From Rhizomys pruinosus (lineage: Eukaryota > Chordata > Mammalia > Rodentia > Spalacidae): a stretch of 64,000 nt of DNA. The DNA lies in NCBI GenBank assembly GCA_009823505.1, contig VZQC01010985.1, forward strand, positions 753,427 to 817,426. Direction: 5' to 3'. The position numbers were made by a program, and so were the translations under genes. The notes under the pieces were generated by a model. That model was not told where the DNA came from and did no database searches. It was given only the letters and a program-made list of their open reading frames with translations. This document shows positions 34,862-46,392 of the stretch, piece after piece; positions within the stretch are counted from its first letter, which is position 1, and every line of letters starts with the position of its first letter.

Positions 34862-35178
34862 TGTGGTTTACTGTATGGTTTATGTGTGTCCCCCAAAGAT
34901 TCATGTGTTAAAAGTTTTAGTTCCTTGAGTTACGGGACTGGGAAATGCAGAAAGCTCTTGGGTATTGGGCCCTGTTTTCCTCTTCCTCATGTTACATACA
35001 CATGAGCAGTTTGCTCTACCATGCTGTACCATCATTTTTGTCTACCACCCCACCAGAGGCCTAAAAGCAGTGGTTGTACATAGTCACAAAGCATCCTCTA
35101 AAACTATGAGCCAAAATCACCCTTTTCTCTCTGAGTGAGTACTTGAGTACTTTGTTGTAGCAATTGAAAGCTGACAAA
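34862..35178 (+). mobile_element. MLT1/MT-type MaLR LTR, plus strand
   Basis: The LTR starts near tgtggtttactgtatggttt and has gtcccccaaagattcatgtg. Its 3' part has ctatgagccaaaatcaccct, a ctctctgagtgagtac block and a gtagcaattgaaagctgaca end, typical of ERVL-MaLR LTRs. No internal retroviral sequence is present, so it is a solo, non-coding remnant. Confidence 0.62.
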
Positions 35179-36153
35179 CTTATTGAATGTGAGGAAAACA
35201 GGCACAGAAGGACATGCCACCGTGCCAGCCTGTCACTGTAGAAGGTGAGCTTCAAATGCAGGTCCCTTGCGGTGTGGCTCCTGAGCTCTCTTCCCACATG
35301 CTCAAACTAAACCTCTCCCAAGGCAGGGCAAAGAGAATGAAGTCCTCCGAGAACTGTCTTAAGGTATCTGTTTATGGCCAAGTGGGGTTCTGTATGCAGC
35401 CTCAAAGCTAACACAGTCTTTGCTTCTCTTCCTCCCAGCCCCCAGTGTATTGAAACTTAGTTTCTGGGAAGCATCTGCAAAGCCAATACCAAGCTGGTCC
35501 TTACAACTCACCATAATGGACGGCAGGCACAGGACTCCTCTGGGTTACTTGGGCCATCATTTCCCCTCTGAACTCCTGTCAGGAGGACCCTTCCTGCCTT
35601 GTTCACATCACAGGCTCCGGTAGGGTGAAAGCACTATATCCCAGTCACACTCCATCATCATTCTTGTAGTCCCACAGTGGGCCAGCAACAGAGACAAAGC
35701 AGGTATGTGAAGGTTAGAGGCGCCTGCCATTGCCCGGGGCCAGTGAAGGAAGGCCTGGGTTTCTGGTGCTGCCATGTTTGTCATGAGACTGCTCTGAACT
35801 ACGCTTGTCATGACAACTGTAAGCTCTCTCTCATCACTTAAGGGCCCAACTTTCTGTCATGCAAGTGCTGGGCTGCTCCCAGAGTCTGAAAACGGGAGTC
35901 TAGATCCAAACCAGCGGCCACAAAGGAAGAGGCCCTAACCAGGGGGCTGGGACCTCTGGCCTCTGCACACCTTGGTCATAAAAGGGAGCCATTCACAAGT
36001 GTCTCTTTCTATGTCCCTCAAAGACTGTAGATGGCTCTCACCCCTCCTGCCTGTGTTGTCCCCATGCTCTGGGGGGCCAAATTACACATTAAGACACCTC
36101 CCCTCGGCCCCTAGGTACACATAGCACTGTGAGGGATTTATGTGATTTTCAAT
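35179..36153. other. Unique non-coding sequence
   Basis: I see no repeat family, exon or RNA gene in this stretch. Confidence 0.4.
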
Positions 36154-36170
36154 TCAAGGATCTATTTTTT

Positions 36171-36406
36171 TTTATTTTATTTATTTCTGTATGTGTATGA
36201 ATGTACTGTCTGCATGCAAATCTGTGCACCTGTGTCGTGCAATGCCGCGGAGGTCAGAAGAGGGTGTCGGATTCCCCTGGAACTGGAGTTCTCCTGGATT
36301 TGGAGTTTCAGACGGTTCTCGGCCGCCATGTGGGTGCTGGGGATCGAACCCGGGTCGTCTGTAAGAGCGGTCGGCGCTCTTAACCACTAGGCCATCTCTC
36401 CAGCCC
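36171..36406 (-). mobile_element. Young B2 SINE, minus strand
   Basis: A full reversed B2 ends gccatctctccagccc. It is flanked by near-identical 17-bp TSDs, tcaaggatctatttttt (36154-36170) and tcaagggtctatttttt (36407-36423). It keeps many CpGs (tgtcgtgcaatgccgcgg, ctcggccgcc, cggtcggcgc), unlike most older copies in the window. A short internal duplication-like segment (ggagttctcctggatttgga) makes it slightly longer than the others. Confidence 0.95.
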
Positions 36407-36423
36407 TCAAGGGTCTATTTTTT

Positions 36424-38370
36424 AAGAAGGAGGAAACTTCGGAAGACTTCAGAGCCCCAGGGGCAGTCAAGGAGGGTAACATGGCTGTTTCTTGGGGCTG
36501 GGGAAGCAAGATGCAAAAGGAATCCTAGAGGTGCACAGTAGCAACACAGAAAGAAGGGATCATCTACAATTTAGGTCACACCTGTGTCCTTATGCAGTCA
36601 TCTGAGTTAACACCTCAGGCAAGCCTGCAAGGACAGGTTTCACTGTGCCCAAGTTAGCATAGGAAACTGCAATTTCCAGTTCAAGGTATTAAGGCTGAGG
36701 AGTTGCAGAGCCTATGTGGACTTGATGGGACCTCCTCACTTGACTGACCCTTAAAGTAAAAGTGGTGATGGTCTTGTGTGATTAAATCACTTACGTGAAA
36801 CTTCCCTAGTAAGAAGGGCAATAATGACTCATTCTAGCCAAAATTTCGGGTGGGCGGCCTTCCCATCATGAGCCTCAGCTTCTGTTCTCAGAGTGTGGTG
36901 GTGATTTTCTGAATAATCCTCTTCTCAGGCTGCCCTCTGCTTCCTAGGAGCTAGGAGACTCAAACTCACTCAAACGAGGGCAAGCTAGCTACCTGAGAAC
37001 CAGGATGGGGTGGGGAATGCTTCCTTCAGCCTTCTGGATCTTTTGGCAGCTCTTTTCACCTCCTGTGTCCCAGATAATTCATATCCCTGCAATCTAAGGC
37101 ACCTGTATAGAGTACAGAGACTAAGGGTCTTTCCATGGCCCCCTCAGAGATGATGACTTGAGCATTGAAACTAGGTGGTCCCACCTCAGCCAGAGCAGGT
37201 GCAAATGCTGAGACACTGCCTGGTGGTTGGAGAGATCAAGCCTGTCTTTGGCACTGCATGCGCATTTCTCTGATCTCTGTGTTTTGGGGTCCGAGTTCTG
37301 CAGAATTTTCTGGTGCCTTCTCCTGCAGGCATCCTACCAGCTAGAGGCTCACATGAGGGAGCCTGCTGGAAGGGTATATTGGAACCGACAAAGCAAGTGA
37401 GTAGTGAACTGATCAGCCCCAGAGGGAGCCCAGGGAGCATCTCCTCTCCCCACCCCATCTTACTGCCTTCCTGCTACTCTTGCAGGGAGCTTAGACCCAT
37501 TGATAGAACAGGGCTGGAGGCCAGGTGCTTCACCCAGCTTTGCTTGGTTTCCCGGGATGTGAGGGTCCCTACAGAAACAGAGCACTCAGGACCCTGTCCA
37601 CACACTCCCAAAGATTATCTTCTCTAGGAAGTACTCACCAGAGTCCTCTTCCATTCAGACTAATGTTTCTCAGCTGTATCCTGAACACAGCAGATGTTTC
37701 TAACACAATACAAGCATCTCAAATGCTAATCTTTTATTCTAAATACAACGTATTTTTAAATAAAGTACATAAATGCATGACATTTCATGCATTAAGTATA
37801 TTCTAAATAATTGTATGTCATGAATTAAACCACAATCAAACTTCATAGCAAGATTAGCGATGTCCTTTCATCTCAAGGGCTTTTTTCAAGGTCCCATCCC
37901 AGTATTTCTGTCCTGGCTCCGAATGATGATGGAGCCCACCACAGGTTGCTTGAAGCCAGCCAGGCTGCTTGATTTTTTAAACTTGATGTAACCAAGCCTC
38001 AGCCAAAGTCCAGGACCTCATCCACCCCACATCTACCAGTCACCAGGAGCACCATTTCCTTGGAAATTTTGAGCTCTTCTTATTGAACAAATGAGAAGCC
38101 AAGGCCAGTGAGGGTAGCTTGCTCAGTGCTGCCCAGCAAGTTGGTGATGGACACGGAGCCTGTGTCCAGTCCTCTGACTCCCAGTCCAAGGTCTTGATAT
38201 TGTTAGAGCCTCAGAGAGTCTCCTTTCCTTAAAGAGAGAGAGAGTGCTATGTTCAGGAAACTCAGCAGCTTCCTCCCAGCTTTGCACACATGGAGGATTC
38301 CCCTGCAAGCATGGATAGAAGCAAGAGACAAGCATGGTGGTAGAAGCAAGTCTTTCTGAGCAGGCTGGGT
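36424..38370. other. Mostly unique non-coding sequence
   Basis: Faint reversed MIR-like patches lie at about 36600-36720 and 38075-38190. An AT-rich interval with a palindrome (about 37690-37860) is discussed under findings. No exon was recognised. Confidence 0.4.
37772..37793. repeat. Short perfect inverted repeat, AT-rich
   Basis: The arms aatgcatga (37772-37780) and tcatgcatt (37785-37793) are exact reverse complements around a 4-base spacer. ATGCAT is a half-site type used by POU factors, so a regulatory role is possible but unproven. Confidence 0.8.
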
Positions 38371-38374
38371 ATTG

Positions 38375-38530
38375 AGAGCTATGACCAGGAGCCCTGCATC
38401 CTTGCCTTTGCAAGGCTCAGTACCAGAGATCCACAAATTCATCCATGTAAATCCACAAATAGGTGATGCCCAGTCTATGTGGCTTTGGCAGAAATATGGA
38501 AGTATGAAAGAAGCCTTGGAGACTTGTGAG
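38375..38530 (-). repeat. Inverted diverged duplicate, left copy
   Basis: Read on the minus strand, this contains gccacatagactgggcatc, tggatttacatggatgaatt and a tgtggatctctggtactgag segment. These align with the plus-strand copy at about 39090-39330. The best-matching 90 bases are at 38400-38485. It is not one of the families I recognise. Confidence 0.7.
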
Positions 38531-38546
38531 TAGTCAACCAATTGAC

Positions 38547-38548
<2 letters not shown>

Positions 38549-38582
<34 letters not shown>
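38549..38582. repeat. (TG)n microsatellite
   Basis: TG dinucleotide tract of about 17 units, followed by an imperfect TG-rich stretch to about 38632. Confidence 0.95.
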
Positions 38583-38583
<1 letters not shown>

Positions 38584-39089
38584 ACATAGCATAGGTATGC
38601 ATGTATATGTGTGTACATGTGTGTGTGCGTGGGTATGGAGGTCAGGTATCATTCCTCAGGAGTTTTTCCTAAGATAATCTCTCATTGACCTGAACACACT
38701 GAATAGGCTAGTGAGTAAGCCAGGAATCTGTCTCTGCTTACCCACTACTGGTATTGCAAGCTTGTCTCACTGAACCTGATTTGTAAACTAACTTTTCAGA
38801 ACTCTGACATGTGAGGAGGTGAATATAGAAAAAGTCATGTCATAAGATAAGGAGGTGGCAAGAAGCCATAGTGGGCTTCAAACAAAACATTGTGGCCTGA
38901 GGTCTGCTATCTGCCAGTCACCCTAACCATATGTCTAGTGACAGACTATGGCTTTCTTGCTCTGAGCTTTACTCTCTGCATTTATAAGCTGAGATAATGT
39001 GAGACCTGGACACAGATTTGGAAGTGCTTTGGAAGACGTCAGCCTTTACTCCTGCTCATACTCTGTGCAATAAAGAGGTCCAGGTCCCT

Positions 39090-39330
39090 CTCTTCTCACA
39101 GGCTGCTCACTCTGAAGCCTTGGAAAAGCCACTCCATGATCTCAGGGTAAAACTGGGCTGACCAGCTGGGCACCCACATAGACTGTGCATCTTATCTTCA
39201 TGGATTTACATTAATGAATTTGTGGCTCTCTGGGACCAAGCCTTGCAAGGGCAGGGAACTTCCTGACAGGGACTGTAACAAAGAAGGACAAACAGCTCAC
39301 CAAAGACTGCTGACCAAGCTGGCTTCCTCC
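39090..39330 (+). repeat. Inverted diverged duplicate, right copy
   Basis: On the plus strand this contains acccacatagactgtgcatc, tggatttacattaatgaatt and a tgtggctctctgggaccaag segment, matching the reverse complement of 38375-38530 at roughly 80% over the best 90 bases (39167-39255). Weaker similarity continues to cagctcaccaaagactgctg. The two copies lie about 700 bp apart in opposite orientation. Confidence 0.7.
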
Positions 39331-41995
39331 AGTGGGAAGCCAGGCAGAAGCTCAGGTGCCGGCTCAGGGAGGGTGTGTGCTGAGCTCCCTGGGTTTTTTA
39401 CACACTGTTTATGATGTGCCGCTGTGGTAACTGCCCATGATTAGCCACTCTGCAGGCTACTTAGGGCCAGGAACAATGGAACAAACTAAAGGAAAGGAGC
39501 TATTAAAGGGTCAGGAGCCTCAAATGTCACCCTCCATAATTCATCCTGACCTGTACCCAGCCTCTTGTTATAAGGGCCTCTCTCTGGCTTCTCTACCCAT
39601 GTCCTCTACTATCAGGAGACTTAGGAGACAGGTTGACATGTCATCAAGTACCACATCCACTGCTTGCCAGGTGAGCCTGGGTGCTTATGAAGTGGGCATG
39701 GCAGCCCCATCTACCCACAGGAGTGTGTGATGCACAGTGAGACTGCTGTATGGGCACGCACACGTCACAAAGAGGGTGGCCAGTGGGAGTTCGGAATCTG
39801 ACATGCAGAAACTGGAGTGGGAGTGGAACCTCCTCAGGGAGGGATTTCTCTCCATTCCTGCCTTGCGAAGGTGGTGGAAATGGGCTTATGGGTGCTGTTG
39901 CTTAGGGAGGTGAGCTTACTCTGCCACCACAAGGGGAAACAAAGGAAGAGGATAGGAGCGTGTGTGACCATGGGCTTCCTGGGACCTGGGGCCTACTCTT
40001 AGTCACAGCAAGCCTTAGATATGGGGTCGCCTCCCCCCCCGTACCCCTTGATCCTGCTCCCCGCCTCGCCTCTTCCACCCGCTGTGCTAAGTGACTCACT
40101 ATGTCATGATTCACAACAACCCTGTCATGTTGGTGTGAGCTACCAGGAGGACTTCTGAGCTCAAGAATGCTGAGAGTTGCCAGTCTGCCTCCCAGAACCA
40201 AAAAGGACCAGGCCTCTAGACTAGGAACAGATCCAGGGGGATCCTGGGAAGTTGCTCACATTAATGGACATCTGAGACCCTCCTTACAGAGGGGAGTCCT
40301 GCTCTGCTTCAGCCAGCAGACCTCCTGATTCCTGAAACCCCTCAACTCTCACCCTCCACACAGTTTCCCAGCGGGAAGAGTTCCGAGCTGGGATTCAGGA
40401 GGCTTGGGTGCGTGGCTGTGACCCTACCTTGTGTGCTCTCTGCAACCTTGGTGATATGCCTCTGCAGCCATCTTTTCACACCTGTACAGCTTGGTGAATT
40501 CTTAGTCCTCCCACCCATTCTTAGTCTGCAACAAGACTTCCCCTTCGTCCTCGAGGACCACCATCTCCACCTGCTCCCCCTGCTCCAGCAAATGCACACA
40601 CTGGGTCTCCAGAACCAAGGGGACCTAATAAGAAAGGACCATGCTGAGCCCCAGGCTCAGGAGAGCTCCCATCCACCAGGGAAGGCAAGCAGGAGCTGGG
40701 GCTCGGAAGCAAGGCGGCCAGCCAGTGAGAGTGCCTGCTTCTGCAGAACTCCAAGGCTTCCCCACCCCCCCGAACCCTACAGCCCCAGCTGACCCCAGCA
40801 TGACCCCAGCAGTGAGGCCCTCTTCTCACTTGGAAGTGAAGTCAAGGAGGTTTTGCAGTACGCTGCCCGAGAATGTGCTGACTATGCAGCAGTTTGGCTG
40901 ACTTTCCACTGTCTGCCCCCTCCCCAGCCCCTTCTATAGCTGGAGACTGTACCTTTGCCTTCTTGGTCTGCACCAGGTCTCCAAAGCACAACCTGTGGCA
41001 TCCCAGTTAACACATGAACAACAAGACTTTGTCATTCCAATGGCTATGCTGGCTAGGCGGGCTCTCTGTGGCTTCCTATAGGCCTCACCAGCATCATGTC
41101 CTTGTCCCTGTTCCATTTAAGTGAGAAAGGAGTCCATTCCTAGGATGAGAGACCTTTAGGACAGATGACACCTGGGACCTTCTCAGAGGCCAGGATCTGA
41201 AGATGTGGACTTTGTAGGGCCTGCTACCTGAGGCCACAGCCCTCTCCAGCAGGACTTCCTAGATGGGGACGGGGCTTCATCATGTGCACCAGAAAGTCAT
41301 GGGCAGATCTTGGAGTCTGGAGGCCACTCAGATTTCCAGGTTCTTGTGTTCTAGAACAAGGAATTGGACAGATAGAAGTGGATAATGATAGAAATAGACT
41401 GTATGTTAAAAGAGGGCCCGAGCAAGAGAAAGGCCAACGATGTAGTAGCCCAGGACCACAAGAGCACTGGCCCTTTAGAAATCATTTACGCAGTGCACCT
41501 TCCTTCTCTGGGGCTTTGCTTGATCATGCTGTGCCTTATGTGAAGTCCTTGCCTGGGGGTTTTCACTCTTTATTTCTGTCATTGGTTTCTACCATACGCT
41601 AATTTTGATGCCTCTCGCTCAGCCCTGAGCTCCTGCCACAGTTTCTTTAGTCCCCTGCCCCTCTGCTGCTGGAGGCAAAGGGAGGGTAAAGGCAGGTTAG
41701 GAGAGAGGGCTACTGAAGGAACATCACGGTTCTGTGATTCGCCAATAAACTTCTGCATACCTGTTTCTTCATCTTTAAGGTGGAGTCATGTTATCTCCTA
41801 TCTTGTAGGATTCAGTTGTTAAAAATAATAAAAGCATAGCATATATGTCATCTTTAGCTGTCACAGCCTGCAAGAAAAGACACAGCAATTTGGCAAAAGG
41901 GCAAATCCTTCACAGAGCCCAGTGTCCAGACCAAGGCCACTGACTGAGCCACTGCATGGCAGAGCCAGGGCTGAGCTCCACACAGGACCCTCTAG
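39331..41995. other. Mostly unique non-coding sequence
   Basis: A plus-strand MIR-like stretch lies at about 41750-41850 (ctgtttcttcatctttaagg). Otherwise I see no recognisable repeat. Several C-rich runs are present (for example 40030-40045). No exon was supported. Confidence 0.4.
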
Positions 41996-41999
41996 TTCA

Positions 42000-42660
42000 G
42001 GGTTCCTCAAAGTTTTCCTGTTCATAATTCCTTTGACCCAAGAAATTCTTACACAACCCAGGGTATGTAGGTATATAAAACAGATACACGAATCAAACAT
42101 TTACTAATAATAAATCACAAATTTATTTAAAATAATTCTTTGATATACATATAATTGACTATTTATTAAAGATGAAAGCACATCCACATATTAATAAGAT
42201 GGATATATTTTTTAAATTTTATTTTATTCATTATTTCTATTTTATGTGTATGAGTGTATTACCTGCATGCATGTAAGTGCACCCAGGTCATGCAGTGTCC
42301 ATGCAAATCAGAAGAGGGTGTCAGATCCCCTGGAACTAGAGTTATGGACAGTTGTTAGCCACCATGTGTGTGCCGGGATTCAAATCCAGGTCCTCTGCAA
42401 GAGCAGCCAGTGCTCTTAACTGCTGAGCCATCTCTCCAGCCCCCAGGCTTGTTTATTTTTATACAAAGAATTAAATCTTGGCTGACTATTTGATACTGCA
42501 AGATGCAGAGCATCTTCAACATTTTCAGAGTTGCATAAATACGTAGTACAAGATAACAGGAGCATGTTTAGGGCCATATGACCAAGAGTACTCTACACAT
42601 ATTTATGTGTGAGCCATAAGTGTTAGCCAGAGGGCTTACAGTGTCCGGGTGGGCAGTGAA
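42000..42660. mobile_element. Possible ancient DNA-transposon fragment, split by a B2
   Basis: The left part has the look of an old hAT-like element: ggttcctcaaagttttcctg, then cctttgacccaagaaattct, followed by AT-rich sequence. AT-rich sequence resumes after the B2 at 42444. Assignment is tentative because of high divergence. Confidence 0.35.
42211..42444 (-). mobile_element. B2 SINE, minus strand
   Basis: Reversed B2 with T-rich left end, tatgtgtatgagtgtattac, cagaagagggtgtcagatcc, ggtcctctgcaagagcagcc and the terminal gagccatctctccagccccc. CpGs are mostly lost, so it is older than the copy at 36171. Confidence 0.95.
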
Positions 42661-43110
42661 GTTAATTACATTTTCTGGTTGGCTGAGAGTTAGTCAGCAC
42701 TACCTCATCCTTCTACCCCATTCAGTGTTTGCTTCCTCATGTGTCTGCATCTGCTGCCTGGAATATGGGTGATGACAACCTGAAGAGTGTGACTGGGGTG
42801 ATGAGGGCGGGGAAGGCTGGAGGACTGACTGACAGTCTGTGGTCACAGGTCTCTCTGGTTTCCAGGATCACAGAGTTCTGGCAAATTATTGAGCTGAACC
42901 AAGACAGACAAGCAGACCATGTAAAAGCATTTTTTCAAAGGGCCAAGGATAAGGTAGGCTACCGTTAGGACACAGAATCATAATACATCCCTGAGTGTCT
43001 GTCGCAGGGGCTCTGATAGGCTAACTGCTGCTCTGGAGACAAGGGGAGCTTCTTTCAAATTCTGAGCTTTGGGAACATTGATTCCTGCTTTCCAGCCCAG
43101 TCTTGCTACA
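42661..43110. other. Unique non-coding sequence
   Basis: Nothing recognised. Confidence 0.4.
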
Positions 43111-43117
43111 GAGTCAG

Positions 43118-43278
43118 ACTTTTTTTTTTTTTTTTTTTTTTTTGAGACAGGGTCTCCCTGTACGTTTCTGGATGTCTGGAACTCACTCTGTAGACCAGGC
43201 TGGCCTCAAACTCACAGAGATCCGCGTGCCTCTGCCTCCCAAGTGCTAGGATTAAAGGCGTGCGCCACCACGTCCAGC
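43118..43278 (-). mobile_element. B1 SINE, minus strand, inserted in a B2 tail
   Basis: A T run (about 43118-43143) leads into the reversed B1 (gagacagggtctccctgtac ... aaaggcgtgcgccaccacg). It abuts a reversed B2 3' piece at 43279-43338 (tgtactgtctgcatgcgagt, then ctgtgcacctgtcg). That B2 piece lacks the head. Confidence 0.93.
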
Positions 43279-43338
43279 ATTTTATTTATTTATGTATATG
43301 TATCAATGTACTGTCTGCATGCGAGTCTGTGCACCTGT
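43279..43338 (-). mobile_element. B2 SINE 3' fragment, minus strand
   Basis: A 60-bp piece corresponds to the 3' tail end of B2 in reverse. The remainder of the element is absent, indicating truncation or deletion. Confidence 0.75.
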
Positions 43339-43378
43339 CGACATGTCACAAATAGCTCTTATACCAAATTTCTTTCTT

Positions 43379-43612
43379 TTTAAAATTTTTTTAAATTTTA
43401 TTATTTTTGTATGTATATGAATGTACTGTCTGCATGTAGGTTTGTGCACTCGTGTCGTGCAGTGCCACAGAGGTCAGAAGAGGGCATCAGATTCCCCTGG
43501 AACTGGAGTTAAAGACGGTTCTCAGCCACCATGTGGGTGCTGGGGATCGAACCCAGGTTCTCTGCAAGACTGGTTGGTGCTCTTAACCTCTAGGCCATCT
43601 CTCCAGCCCCCT
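43379..43612 (-). mobile_element. B2 SINE, minus strand, with 14-bp TSD
   Basis: A complete reversed B2 is flanked by the exact TSD caaatttctttctt (43365-43378 and 43613-43626). It includes gtgcactcgtgtcgtgcagt and ends with ccatctctccagcccc. Several CpGs are retained. Confidence 0.96.
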
Positions 43613-43784
43613 CAAATTTCTTTCTTATACCAAATTTCCAGGTGAGCACTTGGAAGCTTTCTGAAAGAGGGAACAGAAAGGAAGGCAAACACTAGCTAGG
43701 GACCCATGTGCTCAGAGAAGGCAAGAACAGGGATGCAAGAAGGGAAAAAGAACAACACTTCAAGACTCAAACTTCCTACGCCTA

Positions 43785-43850
43785 CCTGTGTGACCTTAGC
43801 AAGCTATTCAACCTTTCTGAGCTTAATTTTGTTCTCTCAAAAAAATAAAT
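43785..43850 (+). mobile_element. MIR fragment, plus strand
   Basis: The stretch ctgtgtgaccttagcaagct followed by tcaacctttctgagctt is a clear MIR core. Confidence 0.65.
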
Positions 43851-43880
43851 GTTAATTGTTTTATAAGATTTGGCAAGATT

Positions 43881-44095
43881 AGGGCCTAAAGAGATGGCTG
43901 AGCAGCTAAGAGCACTGGCTACTATTTCAGAAGACGTGAGTTCAATTCCTAGCACCCATATAGCAGCTAACAGCCATCTGTAACTCCAGTTCCAGAGGAC
44001 TCCAGTGCTCTCTTCTGTCCTTTGTGGGCATTGCATGACATGGATGTACTTACACACATACACATAAAATAAAAATAATAGATAAATTATTTTTA
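43881..44095 (+). mobile_element. B2 SINE, plus strand, diverged
   Basis: The head is agggcctaaagagatggctg, followed by gagttcaattcctagcaccc, acagccatctgtaactccag and the A-rich tail with acacataaaataaaaataat. It is older than the nearby reversed B2. Confidence 0.93.
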
Positions 44096-44099
44096 CTGG

Positions 44100-45190
44100 T
44101 TTGGCAAGACTAAACAAGATTGCATGTATGAGAGATACAGAGGGGAAAAAGACAAATGGGGGGTAGATCTCAGGACGAAGTGGACCAATGGACTTAACCA
44201 CACTGGCTTTCTTACTTGCTGATGGAGAGGGCCTCCTACATACAGGTCCTTGGTCTGCTCTGTAGAGGAAGGACAGCAGGCTGGCTGATGGACAGAGGTG
44301 GGAGGGCAACTCAGCACCCAGAAGCGTGCCCCGCCCACCACTTCTGACCTCACTGAGAGATCCTGTTTCTCCTTTCCCATTTCTTCTTCCCTTCAGATTT
44401 TTTTCCTGAGCCCTCACGCAGCTTGGAATTGGCAGGACTGTCAGTAGGCAGCCAAGGAGCAGAAAGTGCCACAGTTGCACAGATACAACTCAGAAGGTAT
44501 CTGAACAGGCGTCATCTTGCTGTGAGGTTACTCTTGCCCCTCTCCGAGCTCTGTAGAGTGAACAGTTGAATCAGTTGGTGTTCAGTACCACCTTGCTTCT
44601 CCCACAGGAACTAGCACCCTGCTGCTTAGAGGGTGGAGCATGTGCAGGGGTGAGCCTTGCACAGAAGGGCCCAGGAATGGGGCTTGAGGTGAAATGCCAC
44701 AATCATCTGTTCATTCATTCATTCATTCATTCATGAAACACTGAGCACACTTTCAACACTAGGACTGGAGATGCTTTCCTGAATGAAAATCGTTGGGGAT
44801 TTTCCCTGATGAGAGGCCTTCCTTATGGGGTGGCAACAAGATGCGCGTGGAGTCAAATAACTAACAATGTGTTTGAAGATAGGGGAGAAGGGCAGCAGAG
44901 AAAACGGAACAGGAATGAATGCCTAGGCGTTCTGTGGGTCATGCCTGATGAGTCAGGCACAGTGTGGATTTACCCTATTGCACTGGTTAGTTTTTGGCAA
45001 CTAGACACACACTGGAGACACCTGGGGAGAGGGGACATCAGGTGGGGAATTTCCTCCATCAAACTGGCCTGTAGATATGGCTGGGGGCACTGTCTTGATT
45101 GCTGGTTGGTGTAAGAGGGTCCAGCACATTGTGGGTGATGCCATTCTTGTACAAGTGGGTCTGTGCTGTCTGTATAAGAAAGGTACCTAA
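44100..45190. other. Mostly unique non-coding sequence
   Basis: An (ATTC)n tract lies at 44710-44734, next to an L2/MIR-like phrase (acactgagcacactttcaac). A signal-peptide-like open frame on the minus strand near 44480 was examined and rejected. Confidence 0.45.
44710..44734. repeat. (ATTC)n microsatellite
   Basis: Six tandem ATTC units adjoin an L2-like stretch. Confidence 0.93.
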
Positions 45191-45410
45191 GGGGGCTGGA
45201 GAGATGGCTTGGTGGTTACTGGGTGCTCTTGCAGCAGACCTGAGTTTGATTCCCAACACCCACCCACACAGCAGCTAACAACCATCTGTAACTTCAGTTC
45301 CAGGGGAAATCTGATACCCTCTTCTGCATTGCATGACTCCAGAACCCTTACACACATGGAGGTAATATTCATACACATAAAATAAATAAGAAAATATTTT
45401 AAAAAGAAAG
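45191..45410 (+). mobile_element. B2 SINE, plus strand
   Basis: The head gggggctggagagatggctt is followed by acaaccatctgtaacttcag, gataccctcttctgcattgc and an A-rich tail with cacataaaataaataagaaa. Confidence 0.95.
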
Positions 45411-46380
45411 ATAGGAGTAGGCACTGTTCTTCCATGGAGTCTGTTTCAGATTCCTGCTTGGCTTCCCTCACTGAAAGATGGTAGTAGGTTTTAAGATGAA
45501 ATAAATCCTCAAGTTGCTTTGGTCACTATTTTATCACAATAAAATCAACCTAGGACACCTCTTTTTCCTGGTCCACATTGTGGAGTACAGCATCTGAGCT
45601 ACCTCAGCTTCCCAGGTCACGGGGCAGTGTCAGCCCATGGAGGCACTCTGAATCCTGAATCCAAGGATCCGTCCACACAGCTCTGCAATGTTCTCATACC
45701 TGGGATGGGGACCTTGTCACTCTTGTTCTTCTAAGCAAGAACTCCTTTCTTGCACACCCACCCCCTGAGGGAACATCCACCACCCATCCCCTGATAACAT
45801 GAGGGGCTATAAACCCTGCTGGCTCATCACCGACCTATGGGTCCACCAGGCCCAAAATTCCATCTGCCTCCAAATTCTAGGGCTGGAAATAAACAGTCCC
45901 TCAGCACTGATTAACTTTCAAGTTGCTCTGCTATGCTGGGTGCAGTTGAGGTTTCAGCAAGTCTCCAGGGGCCACACAGCTTCAGTTTCAGCCTTAAAGA
46001 ACTACTGAGATCCAATCAAAATAAATAAAGTCAGATCCAGGAAAAGTGACATGTTTGTAACTGTAGACCGAACACTTGAGATATTCATACAGAAACCCAG
46101 CGCCCCACTTCTAGCAGAGATTCCTTACAGTGGGCTGGCTTGGGCCCATCCTCACCAGGACCTCCTCTCAAAAGCTCATAGCAATGGGGCTGGGGAGCTA
46201 GGGCCCAGTTCTGGGCTCAGTAGAGAGCAGGGGGTCAGACAGCTCTACAGATACAAGGCAGGAGGTGTCTGAACTGTATTCCATGCTGTGTGACCTTGGG
46301 CAGGCAAGGGGGCAGCAGGGACACTCCTGCCCATGGGCCTAGCCCTGCCATAGCCTCAGCAATGGAAAAAACATGCCCTA
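45411..46380. other. Unique non-coding sequence
   Basis: No repeat or exon recognised. Confidence 0.4.
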
Positions 46381-46392
46381 CAGGGTGTGGGT

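Noticed and set aside
42000..42200. Endogenous retrovirus or host 3' UTR
   Set aside because: There are no LTR ends or coding remnants, and no polyadenylation context with an upstream exon. An old DNA-transposon fragment fits slightly better, with low confidence.
43782..44480. Open frame on the minus strand beginning with a signal-peptide-like hydrophobic stretch (QLWHFLLLGCLLTVLPIP, cleavage-like CVRAQE)
   Set aside because: The first codon is GTG, an in-frame stop lies a few codons upstream with no ATG between, and the frame later runs into a B2 SINE. No known family was recognised.
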